DNA of 64,000 bases from the NCBI RefSeq assembly GCF_037975245.1, contig NC_092564.1, positions 19,227,984-19,291,983 of the forward strand. The letters run 5' to 3'. This stretch comes from Apostichopus japonicus. Taxonomy: Eukaryota; Echinodermata; Holothuroidea; Aspidochirotida; Stichopodidae. A program made the translations under genes and the position numbers. Of this stretch, positions 33,568 through 45,086 are shown piece after piece (the stretch's first letter is position 1; the number at the start of each line of letters is the position of its first letter). The notes below the pieces were generated by a model. It was not told the origin of the DNA. It searched no databases and saw only the letters and a program-made list of their open reading frames with translations.

Positions 33568-34148
33568 TTAAAGGATTGGTTCAGTTGTCATACATGTTTA
33601 TGTTATATGAAAGAAAACAATAAAAGAAACACAATGGTGGAAAACTGTTCAAATATCTTTTTCGGTTAACGAGATATTCAAGTGTAAAGTTTTATCAGAT
33701 TGTGTAGAAACTGTTGAAATCTGACTAGCTGTGATGTCACATCTTCACATTCCTGAATAGTCTTTGTTTTTACTCTAAATATTTTGTGTGATTTCATGAC
33801 TTTCAACCAAAAGATATGTCAGGAGATCTCATATTTGTCAAAGGAAGTATTTGAGATTAAACATCTGAAGAATTTTTGATTATATTATTTTCAAATGTGT
33901 TAAAAAATGTAAATAATTTTTAGAGAAATATATTCACAAATGTTAAGGAAGTGAGGATGTGACATCACACCCTCACACTAGGTCTTTCTACTGTACACCA
34001 GTTGTTTTCAAAGAAATTTTGATATCTTCAAAGTGTCATATCTCCTTAACAGAGCATGCTATCAAGGTAGTTTCTTCACTGTTCTTTTTGTCTTTTTGTG
34101 CTCTTTCATACAAAATAGACATGTCAAACACCTGAAGCAATCCTTTAA
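33568..34148. mobile_element. TTAA-flanked MITE with long inverted arms
   Basis: Ends TTAAAGGATTG and CAATCCTTTAA are perfect. The arms of about 190 bases remain recognisably inverted: GGTTCAG/CTGAAGC, CATACATG/CATGTC, GTGATGTCACATCTTCAC against GAGGATGTGACATCAC. TTAA target duplication with AGG-type ends suggests a piggyBac-type mobilised MITE. No coding capacity. Confidence 0.8.
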
Positions 34149-34693
34149 CTTCTTCGTTTTAACATAAAGTGGAATACTCAAATTATTAAGAGTTTATATC
34201 TATGGACCTGACTATCAGTGATATGGAGATTGCTTTAACTTATAATTCTCATGTGGTCAGAATTGCTAAATATGAAATGAAAGATCTTATTCTAAAAGTC
34301 TACGGATAATTAAGAATGAGCAATACTTTAATACAACAACAATTACAAGAAACTAGGAATAAGAAACTTTAAATGAATGCTCTTTATTTTTACAGCTCTA
34401 TACATCCACTCACACACAATTCAGCATTGAATGAGCAAATTTAAATAATTAATTTGTTATAACAAAATTAAAATACATTGACTTATTAATTCTGTACACC
34501 CTACATGAAGTTCACCACTAACTAATCCTGTCTGTGAAATAAGAAGCTTATGACACTATACGTATCTTTCTTTAATTTAGTATTTTTCTTATTTAATTAG
34601 TGATGTTAGTTTAGATGTTAACTTTTAAAATGTGAAAATGTAGGTCAAAGGTTATGCCGAAGGAGTTAAAATACATTTAGTAATCTGTATACG

Positions 34694-34695
<2 letters not shown>

Positions 34696-34777
<82 letters not shown>
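34696..34777. repeat. (TA)n microsatellite
   Basis: AT tract of about 80 bases, followed by further TA-rich imperfect sequence to about 34850. Confidence 0.97.
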
Positions 34778-34780
<3 letters not shown>

Positions 34781-36347
34781 TATATACACATATATTTATA
34801 AACTATAATATAATATAATATAGATGTTATATAATATATGATATATATTTTATAAAATCAGTTCCATACCTTTTAAATCTTGGAGCGGTTGGAGGTAGTA
34901 ATCGGTAACCATTGATCCAGGGTAATATTAGCCGTGTGCCTTCAGGTAGAATATATCCAAGCTTTGAATCATATATACAAATATATATATATAGTAATGC
35001 CCTATATATAGCGATAATCTGATGGCTAGGCTATTCAGCTAATGCAATATATACGTCCATTTATGAGTGTGTGTAGGTCTTAGGGTTTAATACGATCGCT
35101 GCTTGAATCGTTCGCTATTATCATATCAATTGATGTTTGTCAACTAACACATCACTTGTTAACTCCTACTATATACCCACCCTTCAATCAGAAGCTAAGA
35201 AGGCCACCCCAGCAGCCTATATAGTAAAGCTTCCATTTGAAAAAAAAACTCAGAGAGTTAGAGAAAAGGTGAACCTAATGAATAATAGGGCGCTTGAATG
35301 AACGGGAAGAATAGCACTGCGAATGGCAAGTACCCACGCGAGCGTTGCCTTTGAGTAGACCGGCGCCATTCCGTTCATACTCACGGTCTGTTTACGTCCA
35401 CCCTCTTTCACTCTGGACTAATTCAGGACAATGCTTATTTTTTCTTCTCATTATTGAAAGATGTTTAAGTCAATTGTCCGTTCCAGATCTCTGGAATTTT
35501 TTTCTTTTCAATCTCGTCCCGTCCATTCGGACAGTGCAAGAAAAGGGAGTGAAGGTCTGCATATGTATATGTGTGTATATAAACACGGGAATTGAGACAC
35601 CCTGTTTACAAGTGAGATATAGTTCTCTTGACCTGTGCTAACCCTTTTTCCTGGCTGAAAAGTCGAAGGATCCTCATGGTTAAGCGATTTGTTGTCCGAA
35701 AAGGGAAAAAAGGAGAAAGAAAAGGGGGTGAAAAATCGGCTACTTTTGATCGTCGGCCGGCTAGTTTTTTTGTTGTTATTCATCGATGCAGATTGAATAG
35801 AAGGGGGTTACATTCCATAATATCCAGGATTAAAGCCAAACAGCAATATGAAGAGAAAATTAATTAAAAAGGGATCAAAAATAAATTAACCAAAAAGGAA
35901 AAAACATATCAGACGATAGGATAGGATTTGTTGTGATCTGAAAGTAAATCAACAAGTATAGTTGTTTTGGAAACACGTTAAAACGTTTCAAGAGTTTTAT
36001 AAGGAAATGCAATCATTGATCATGCTGTAGTAAATTGAATCTGTTAATTCCATAGCGAGGCTATATACGTGAGCTATATATAAGGATGTCATTGTGACGT
36101 CATCGGTATCGAGGAGTTAGGCTCTTGGAACTGAAAGAGCAGTGAACTCAAAATATTCTGTATCGCTACTGGTCACATCACATATGATCGTCACGTGTAA
36201 CATACCTGTACAGTTCACGCTTCTCCCCCCGGACCCCTTCCCCGGACCCCCTCCCCTCCACCTCAACTCCACTGTCCAAGTCCCGTCAGAGAAGGAGCTA
36301 CGTTATGACACCCTCTTGCAATTTTGCTTCTGGCCACGTTGTGCAAG

Positions 36348-36869
36348 TTAAAGGGATGTTCCGCTGGAGGATAATATGATACTTACTACCGAGAAGAAGA
36401 AAGAAAATCACTGTTAGTAGAAGGCCTATTTTAGTTTCATGTTTAGTACTGTGGATAGGATTGTTAGACTGAACAAAACTATACGTTTGTCCTTCCCTAC
36501 TGCCAAGATTTGGATTATCATAACATGTGATATGTGATATCGTCATGATAGATATTCTAATGTTTGTTATCCTTGAAATGGAGAACTTTGGAATGGTTGA
36601 TTAGTTGTTAATGTTCTCTCTAGATTTAGAAATCTCGTCAATAAGCAAAGTTGTGTAGTAAGAAGGTTATTTCCCTCAGTGGATATGCCATTTGTGCATT
36701 TTATAGGAATACAAAGACATTTTCAGCTCAACTACATCGATGAATGTTACTGTAATTGCGGATACCAGATGAATTCTTAATAAAAAATTCTCCAAACTTA
36801 GAAATCCACTAAAAAATGCTATTCGTTTTTTAAACACAATGAATTTCAGCTATCTGAATATCCCTTTAA
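36348..36869. mobile_element. Possible TTAA-flanked MITE
   Basis: The left end TTAAAGGGATGTTC and right end GAATATCCCTTTAA are inverted with one mismatch over 14 bases. The ends are bounded by TTAA. No coding frame. The interior has weaker inversion than the 33568 element, so chance pairing of ends is possible. Confidence 0.5.
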
Positions 36870-37350
36870 ATGTGATTTTGGTCAGATATACACAATACCA
36901 ATAGGGGATAGGAGGAGGGTGTGGGTGGGGATTTGTTTGAGGCAAAAATAATTGTGTCACACATGTGACATCATCGGGCACTAAAGTGTTTACTCAATTG
37001 ATGCTAATCCGACAAACCATGATTGATTCTTATTTCCGGTAACATTTATAACGGTCTTACTCTCTTCCCCTTTCCTCCCTCTTCACCACCCCCCCCCCTT
37101 CCACCCACACCCACAACAATGGTTAGAATAATATGATATCTGTATATATTGACATTTCACTGTAATATAAACTGGAATACGTTCCATGTTGACAGACAAT
37201 TTCTTCCAGCCTAATATTTGTTCCAGCCGTCTCCTCGATCAGAGCAGCACTTGGTGTTTGTGTAGACCAGTAGTTTGAAGAACATGCATAGCGACCCCAC
37301 AATTTAATTCCGAAGTTGTGGACGTGTTCACAGGATACCTTTTAAGAAAA

Positions 37351-37428
37351 ATCACCGAAGAAAAAACCTGGGCACGAAAACCAAACGACTGATCCGATTT
37401 CAACTCCAGTCCCCTTGCATCGAGACTG
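37351..37428. repeat. Dispersed repeat, copy 2
   Basis: Counterpart of 14585-14662, same orientation: ACCGAAGA, CCTGGGCACGAAAACCA, GACTGATCC, CTCCAGTCCCCT. Confidence 0.6.
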
Positions 37429-39639
37429 CGACTGTGTGACCATCGTCAGGTGTGTATTCACGATCCCCATAGAAGGGGAACATAATGCGACACATGATCT
37501 TAGCCAAAAGGTCGAGAAGCGTTTTGACAGGATAGCCTACCCTGGAAAAAACAAACAAATTAAATATGAGAAATGGAAAGCCAACGACTAAAGGGAAGTA
37601 AAGCAAAAATGGAAACTTAAAATTCATGGTTAGTCAGAAAACATGACCTACACTGAAGGGAAAATATTTCACCAAATGAACCTTTTATTAAACCCGATGC
37701 CCTTCAACCGATATGATCGTTTTCATTCTAAAAGAAAACAAAATTATAGAAAAAGAAAAGAAAAAAAGTTGAAATGAGAGAAACATTATTTTGCTTTTAT
37801 TGAAAGACATGTAAAATCCCCCTTTTTAGGGGGCCTCCTTACTATTTCGTCATTACGCGAGACAATTGAGGTTAAACATTTTAATGTACTTTTACATTTT
37901 TCCGGGGTTTTTTTTAGGTTTTTTTTTGTTAGCGTCTGTCTCCGTTATTGTCACGTAATGTGACAATTTTCATTCATTTTTGGACACGAAACTTGAAGAA
38001 AACATGTGGTAATAGGAATGCTCTCAATCATGACAAAATTTCAAAAATGTATTCTTTATATAATTTTATAGTGTATCGACAGAGATCTGCCTTTCCTAAA
38101 ATTCCGTCGGTTCGTGAGCTTCTCACGAATATTTGAAATAAAATACACGTCCATATCAAATTTCAACTTTCATATGTGACAAAAATATAAATGGACAAAA
38201 TAAAAGTATGCTTGAAAATAGTAAAACCAAACTCAAGATATTTGAGGCAGATTCATGTTCAATTATTTTGAAATAAAACATTTCTTCATGATTTTTCTCT
38301 TTTTCTTTTACCTACAAGAAATTTGAAACCTTTTATCTGTCGATGTGTCTGAACTAAACTGAGTTTAAAATTTCTATTTTTTTGATATTTTTTTTTTCAG
38401 TTTCTGCAGTATTGTTATTTTATTTCGAAGTGCAATTTAACCAAAAAAAAAATTGATACAAACTTATATAAATGTTCCAAATGTCACACAGAAGCATGGG
38501 GATAATTTTTATCCTATGGATGAGAGGTGACCAAATCTTTTGTTCCTTTAGATAGGAATCGAACATAAAATTATGTTTTTTTTTTCTTAAAAATTGAGAA
38601 GCTTTGGCCGTGGTCATAACTGCATTCGAACCGGGGTCCCGATCCGAAAACCGCAATTACCCAGAGTGCAGTGCGGCTCGCTTTATCGATTCGGACGTAG
38701 AACTGATCTAGATCCGGAGGTTTATCCTATACGGTATTACGTAATAGGTGATCTGTATTTGTTTCATCATATTTAGTATAGAGGTCACGAATTTGATATT
38801 GGCAGCATTTCTGAGACTTCATACTCAGTTAAATCGAAATAAACAATTTTTCTTGAATTGTATGTTTTATCTACAATTAGAGAAGTACCACACATTTGAC
38901 TCGAAACGCCCACGTGCTCATACCCTGGTATGAGATGAAACGCTAAAGATATTTCGATCAAGGGTCGCAATTGCGTTTAATGCTATTTAGAGGGAGTTGA
39001 TACAGTACCTTGTGGTCAGGTCAGAATTCCGTGTATGATGCAAATAAATAGTGCCATGACAGTAAAGCCCCTGCCCATTCCCCTTCCCTTCCCTTCCCCC
39101 TCCCCTTCTCCTCCAAAAACAACATTTTTCATGATAAATTCTGGAAATGATGTTGTTTAGATTTGCGATCTTCATGACTTCAGAGATTGGAGGTTGGAGG
39201 AGCTGGGATATGAAAGTGTTGGGAGATATTTATTAGAGAAACCAATGCCACCAACAGTTCCGAACATTGCCCTGTCCCCTCCCTCACTCTGAACAAAATG
39301 AAAAGGAAAACCGAAAAGGGCGCTAACAAAACAATAATGGACTAAACTCATTTCAACACCTTACCTTGGTCTTTATTGGTTAAGAATTCATGTATTGTAT
39401 CTACGGTTCCCTTTCCAAGAGAAACTTGAATCGGTCCTTGACCTAAAGCACTGTTATGATTACACGGTAACACATGTCTTTGTAATAATGACTTATGTAT
39501 CAGTACAGGACAGCGAATCTATTTGGTTTTCGTACACAACTTTCTATCTCTGTTGACTTTTCTGAAGTATTATTGTATTAGATACCGGTTTATTTTCGAC
39601 CCCCCCCCCCCGTTATTTCACTATGAGAAGGTGGGGTGG

Positions 39640-39870
39640 GGAGGCTGCAATGTGTAATGTATATATACTTTGGTCAAAGGTGTGATGTTGTCTGGGGTTC
39701 GAAGGGGAGGAGTCGAAGGGGAAGGGTGGGGAATGTGAAATTTTTGTCAAATGAAGGGTGTTTAGATGCAACATGGTGCTATCTTTTGCAACTTTGAAAC
39801 ATTGTTGAAGAATTTTCGACTGTTAAGATTGAACCGCACATACATATTATATATTTATGACTGTACATGT
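39640..39870. repeat. Dispersed repeat family, copy 1
   Basis: Shares with 47800-47960 the ordered blocks GGAGG(A)GT, TTTTTGTCAAAT/TTTGACAAATTT, AAGGGTG, ACATTGTTGAAGAAT, TTCGACTGTT and CACATACATATT..TTTATG. Poly-C runs flank both copies. Family unknown, possibly a decayed MITE. Confidence 0.55.
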
Positions 39871-40149
39871 TAGGAGTTTTTGAAATATTCTGACTGCAAA
39901 TGGGGGTGGGAATGTACACCCCCCCCCCGACACACATCCGACTTTATTCTGGGGAGGCTAAAGCCACCCAGAAGTATACGTAGTTGCGCCCCTGGGTTTA
40001 GTCATTGTGGCCATTTGCAGGCACATCATGATATTCTATGCAAAAATGTGTTACCAAGAAAGAACTCGCCGAGAAACTTTACGTTATGAAAAAGTTGTCC
40101 TCAATAATATATGCTTCATAGACGTTTTAACAAAGGGAGGGAATGTGGA

Positions 40150-40238
40150 GGGGATGTATGCGAGGGAAGCTAAGGGGCGGGGGAGGGGGAGGGGTTGGGA
40201 ACGGATTGGGAGGTGGGGGGGAGGGCAGAGAGTTTGTT
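40150..40238 (+). repeat. G-rich tract
   Basis: Many closely spaced runs of three or more G on the plus strand, capable in principle of G-quadruplex formation. Similar tracts at 44100-44150 and 48800-48885. Confidence 0.7.
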
Positions 40239-43200
40239 AAGGCAGTAAAATATAGGTGCATGAGTAACAGAAGAGAAGGAAACACATCGTAGTCAAATTT
40301 TAAGTTTATTGTCTTTATTTACAATGCTTACTTAATCAACATGTTTATTATTGATTTTTTTTTCTCAAATAATGATGATAGTTTTTTTGTCAAATAATAG
40401 ACATATATGTCAAAGGTGACACTTATATATACTTTCGTAAAGTGTTCATGTCTTTGTTTAAAATATAGAAGGTTAATGTTTCAGTTGTAGTAAGAGGTGA
40501 CAACCTTATATGAGCAAAATATTCAATATTCAATGAAATGTCCTTTGTTTTTGCACATTTCACACCACCCCCCCCCCTCACCGGTCCTTCTAAGCTCAGT
40601 CATATCATACAGCCATAAGGGATCAGAGAATATCGATTGAAAAGTCTGAAAGCATACACTGTGGAAGTAAACGAACAGCTACAGTTATTAGTCTCTATGT
40701 AGATCAATAATCTACATAAAACCCTGTTTTTTTATTTCTCTTGCAAATCATATTCTTTCTTTCTTAGCTGTACTGTTCTCAATCTCAAAATTAATTGGAA
40801 ACAAATGAAAAGCCACCAACTCCCCACCCCCCCTCCCCACCGCCTCTATTCTACTATCGTAGAATTAAGATACAATTAAGTGTAAGCGAAAAGTATTCCA
40901 CCTAGGGGTAGAATTTGTATTAAATTAAGCTTAAATTCACTTAAGTTATAATATATTATATACGGAACCTAACTAACATACTCTACAATAGAAATGAACG
41001 TAGTATTTGTAAAAATAAATAAATATTTAAAAAAAAATGGCCTGCCATAGTTGAGTGGCCTACATGCAGTGTATCTAATGAAGAAATTGTTGTTCTTAAA
41101 AAAAAAATAGAGGGCAGTTACCGTTAACTTGAAGCTGTCACAGAGCGACAATATATAATGACAAAACTATTAGTGTTCTCGACTAAAACTCGATTAAACG
41201 ATGACTGAGACCACATGCAGAATTGACAAAGGGGGTGTGGATGTGGGTCGTTGAAGCCGACTGCCATGGAGGGGCTTCTGGTGTTCCCCTTCCCTCCCCC
41301 CCCCCCCAATAGACGTGGAATTTTGCTTTCTGGGTCATATTTAGCCTGTTAAAAAAGTGTATAATTAGTTCTACACCCAAGGTTGTTAAGATAACTACTT
41401 TCATTTTTTCTTGTATGGTGCGTGAAAAAATAGGGTCTACAATACTTGCACAACACCTGAAAAATTCACTTTGACATTTGACTGTGTTATGGGTCGGGTA
41501 TTCGATATATTTTCCATTCGTTAACAGGGGTAACCGACAGAATTCTCACTTCATACATGAGAATCTAATATCGACGTCTGACCCAAAATTCAAGAATATA
41601 TTATACACTATTGGTACACTTTTCTTTAATGACGGTTCCTGCATAATGTAACATGTTTAAAGATTTAAAAAGTTCAAATGGGAAAGCAAATACATATGAT
41701 ATTGCCAATGTGACAACCTTGTCAAAAAAAACAACGAAATTTTGCCCATTTTTGACGAGACGCATCAACTCGTTGCGTCGCGTCAATTTCCTGAAATTAG
41801 CCATTTTTTCAAACGTTTACTACATTAGAATGAGAATAAGAACTGAATAAAAAGAAGCATAGTCTGATATTCTGCAGACTTTTTTCATAACACACATATC
41901 AGTTCAGGCCTTATTTTAGTACCAATTTTATTTATTCATTTTTCTTTGGAGTTGGGGGGGGGGTAAAAACCTTGAAAACTCTAGGGCATATCAATCAAAG
42001 TTTTGTTGGATTACTTATTTTATTACGCGAACGATTGTTACAACTCATCAAAACTAACACCAAACTCAAGTTAAGATCATACGAGTTTTGTGGTCGCTAT
42101 AATTAAACGTGTGTTTACGATGTTTGGCCACGATTTTGTGATTCATTTCTTTATTTTATTTTTTTGTAGGATGGAGATTAACAATTACTTATGAAAAGAG
42201 AAGCTGATGACGTCATCAACATCGCCTTCAACGAACATTCCAGACAATATTTTACACATGTAGAAATATGCTGAAAACCAAACTAGATAGACATATTTAA
42301 GGCTTGACCAACTTTAATTGTTGGAATTATCCTTTAATATATGCCACATTGACAGTTGAAGGATTCATCTCGTAGTAGATTATCTACTGAGGATCTTCAG
42401 CGTTTTTTAGAGGGCGCTATCATATCAGTCCTAATAGAGCCATCTCTGTCTACGGCTCTGGGTCCTCACAGTGCGATAGATACGGCTTTGGGTTCTAATT
42501 CGCGTGATCTATCCTGTTTACAGATCTACAATGGTTTTGCACATGTGCTAGTGCTGAAATGTGTTTAAAAAGATCTCGTCTTCACAATTTACGATAAGGA
42601 TCGCTTGTCCGGTAAATTCCGCTCCCGCAGACTTGAATACAATTTTACTGACGCTCGCACCTTAAAGGTATGCTGTATTGGCCCCAAATATGCTAGATAT
42701 TCAAATATGGTCGCCTTTGATCAAAATTCTTAAACTGTGTTTTTTTTTACAACCTTCGAGGAATTATGCCTCAATGGGACAGTTATTATTCCTTTGTGTT
42801 ACTTAAAATGTCTGAGAACAATTTGGAGAGTAAAGACCTCCAGGAAAGTACTTTTTGTAAACTTGTAGCAATTATAGTGTGCTATAATTTGGGACCTATA
42901 CTGACTACCTTTAAACTCAGTTTTGCGGACGTGATTGACAATAACTCCAAAAATCTTTCTGATTGGTTGACGATCACACGTGCGTAGTTCAAATATTACA
43001 CACCATGTGTGACTCAGAGAATTTGCAGAGAAACGTCCGTCAGAGATTGTTCAAAGGACTTCTCCGTGATTTCAGAGACTGCAGCTTGCCAAGTTTTGCG
43101 GAACTAGAATATACCGATATGACAGCGCCCTCTGTTAATATATGGCGTGGTTGGAGATCCCCATGTCGTGATACTCTGCCGTGTGCAATGCCTATTCATA

Positions 43201-43447
43201 TTGCAAAATTAATTACAGTGTCTTTCTTTACTTAAGTTAATTATGTTAGTTAAACGAATAAAAATACATAGTATTTGTAAGCATACCCTGTTTTATTCAT
43301 TTCGTAGACAACAACCATGCACATGATATGAACCAGTTATGATATTTTAAGAAACTTAATAATTTGATATCTTTGTCATATATACAAGTATTTCACACGA
43401 TATAAAGCTTTTTTACACATCCTACCATCAAACTATGATACATCCAT

Positions 43448-43515
43448 CACTTTCCCCTCTCTCCCCTCTCTCCCCTCTTTCCCCTCACTCCCCTCCCTCC
43501 CCTTCCCTTCCCTAC
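43448..43515. repeat. Polypyrimidine (CTCCC)n-like tract
   Basis: Nearly pure C/T for about 65 bases with a CTCTCTCCC period of 10-11. It lies about 1 kb downstream of the engrailed stop. Confidence 0.9.
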
Positions 43516-44437
43516 TGAAGTGTTCAATTGGTTGACTTTCGTCTTTCTTATGCATTCGATACCAGCATAACCGTATAAAATCATTAATTCAAATAACATC
43601 ATTTCAACACCTATTTATGAAAAGGGATCTCTGGTGAGAAGAGAGCGGGTGGGGGCATGGAGAGGGGACGGGAAAGAAGGGATGGGAGAAGGAAGTTGGG
43701 TGTAAGGAGACGAGTCGGTATATGTGGCTTTGCAACTGGCGTTTGACTTTTGGTAAAATTAACGTATTTATGTAACCTTGAATCTTTCAGTATGTCTATT
43801 CTGTTAATCAAATTATCAATAACAATATCCAAGTTGCTGTACATATACTAGCGCATATGCACATCTCGAATTATATACAGTAGAGAAGCAACGTTATGCG
43901 ATATGAGGTTGGACGGTATCAGATGAGGAATTTACATAAATTGGATACTAGTCTTGCACTTCAGTCGCTTTGTGGTAGTAAACAAACTGATATCCACATG
44001 GATCAAATTTTAATCTTCACTTTGCAGTTATCATCTCTATCATTGATTTATCCTTCCATTATGGTAATAGCCTCAAAACATAACGGTTGCTAATATGGGC
44101 GTAGGAGACGGGTGGTGCAGGGGTGGGTGGGGTTGGGTTGGTAGGGGGGCTCATATACCTTCCTCCTCAGTGTACAATAAATGGTTAAACCATTAGTTTC
44201 ACATGCCTTTTATGAGTTGTCAATAAAAACGAAACTCTTCCATATTCAGATTAACAATAACATTAATTATAGTTTACGGTGCTCGAACTGTACTGTATCA
44301 ATAAATATGCGCATGCAGAAATCATGATGGTTATGCGCATGCTCTGCTCATGTGATTCTGCTCTAAAGTTGGTTTCTTGCTTATCAGTTCTGAACATTTT
44401 CTGAAAGATTAATATTTGGTCGTTTTTCTTCAAGCCA

Positions 44438-44760
44438 TTACGCGGATTCTTCATCCCCAGATTCACCCTGGAGAGGAATTGTAGAATGATTGTAAAGTCC
44501 TTGAGACATTAAAGTAATCGCGAGAGGGTTCTTATATCCATTGGCCTTCTTTATTTTAGCGCGTTTATTTTGAAACCAAATTTTGATCTGCGACTCGCTA
44601 AGGTTCAGCTCCATTGCTAGGGAACGGCGGCGCTCTTCCGTTAAATAGTTGCACACCTGGAACTCCTGTCGAAGCCTTTGTAGTTGAGGAGCGCTGAAAG
44701 CTGTTCGAGGGCGCTTTTCGTCTTTCGTCCGTCTTGAACGGATCTTTCTTGTTCGGGGAC
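44438..44760 (-). CDS. en: engrailed homeobox gene, last coding exon (EH4 homeodomain + EH5)
   Basis: Acceptor CTTTCTTTCAG, then two bases completing a Gly codon, then [27 protein letters not shown] and a full homeodomain (about exon residues 14-73) with [14 protein letters not shown]. This is followed by the engrailed-specific EH5 region, [20 protein letters not shown], and an acidic tail ending at TAA (44440-44438). [20 protein letters not shown] and GLYNHST together are diagnostic of Engrailed. The intron falls at the conserved SG/PRTRK site. En represses transcription and patterns segments, neurons or skeleton depending on phylum. The EH1 (Groucho-binding) and EH2 (Pbx/Exd-binding) exon was not found up to 64000. 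Homeodomain positions 22-24 are V-C-N, unlike the usual xNR or xSR. Confidence 0.95.
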
Positions 44761-44870
44761 CTGAAAGAAAGAGGAGACAAAATAAAATAAATTAAATGTG
44801 AAGACTGGAGAAAAAAGGCTGATAATGTAGAATGAAACAAGTGGAAAAATTAAAAAGAAAGAGGAAGAAG

Positions 44871-44872
<2 letters not shown>

Positions 44873-44960
<88 letters not shown>
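44873..44960. repeat. (TA)n microsatellite, SINE tail
   Basis: Perfect TA tract of about 88 bases, directly at the 3' end of the minus-strand SINE. Confidence 0.98.
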
Positions 44961-44963
<3 letters not shown>

Positions 44964-45086
44964 GAAAATCGTTATGAGTTGGAAAATCAAGAACAGTGAA
45001 AAAACTTCCAGCCTCCACCGGGATTCGAACGTGGGCCTCCCGCTCTGTACGCGGACACCCTAACCACTAGGCTATGGACGCTGATT
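44961..45086 (-). repeat. tRNA-derived SINE with (TA)n tail
   Basis: Minus strand: GCGTCCATAGCCTAGTGG (A box) to ACGTTCGAATCCC (B box) form a near-complete tRNA fold. Acceptor GCGTCCA/TGGAGGC pairs at six of seven positions; the anticodon arm TCCGC/GCGGG has a 7-base loop GTACAGA. A body of about 50 bases (TTTTTTCACTGTTCTTG) and the (TA)n tract follow. The same family is at 19679-19762. It lies about 200 bases upstream of the engrailed exon. Confidence 0.85.

Larger units (their letters stand above)
28454..44437. other. Intergenic DNA between engrailed and Dlx
   Basis: About 16 kb with no recognised protein-coding gene on either strand. It contains two minisatellites, a hAT MITE, two TTAA MITEs, a hammerhead-like inverted pair, G-rich and C-rich tracts, and dispersed repeats. 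Perfect TGACGTCA (CRE-type) octamers occur near 36096 and 42209. The engrailed 3' UTR should occupy its right-hand end, and Dlx 5' sequences its left-hand end. Confidence 0.6.

Noticed and set aside
38590-38720. Possible SINE with B-box-like GGTTCGAATGC on the minus strand
   Set aside because: No A box or tail could be identified; a single short match is not enough.
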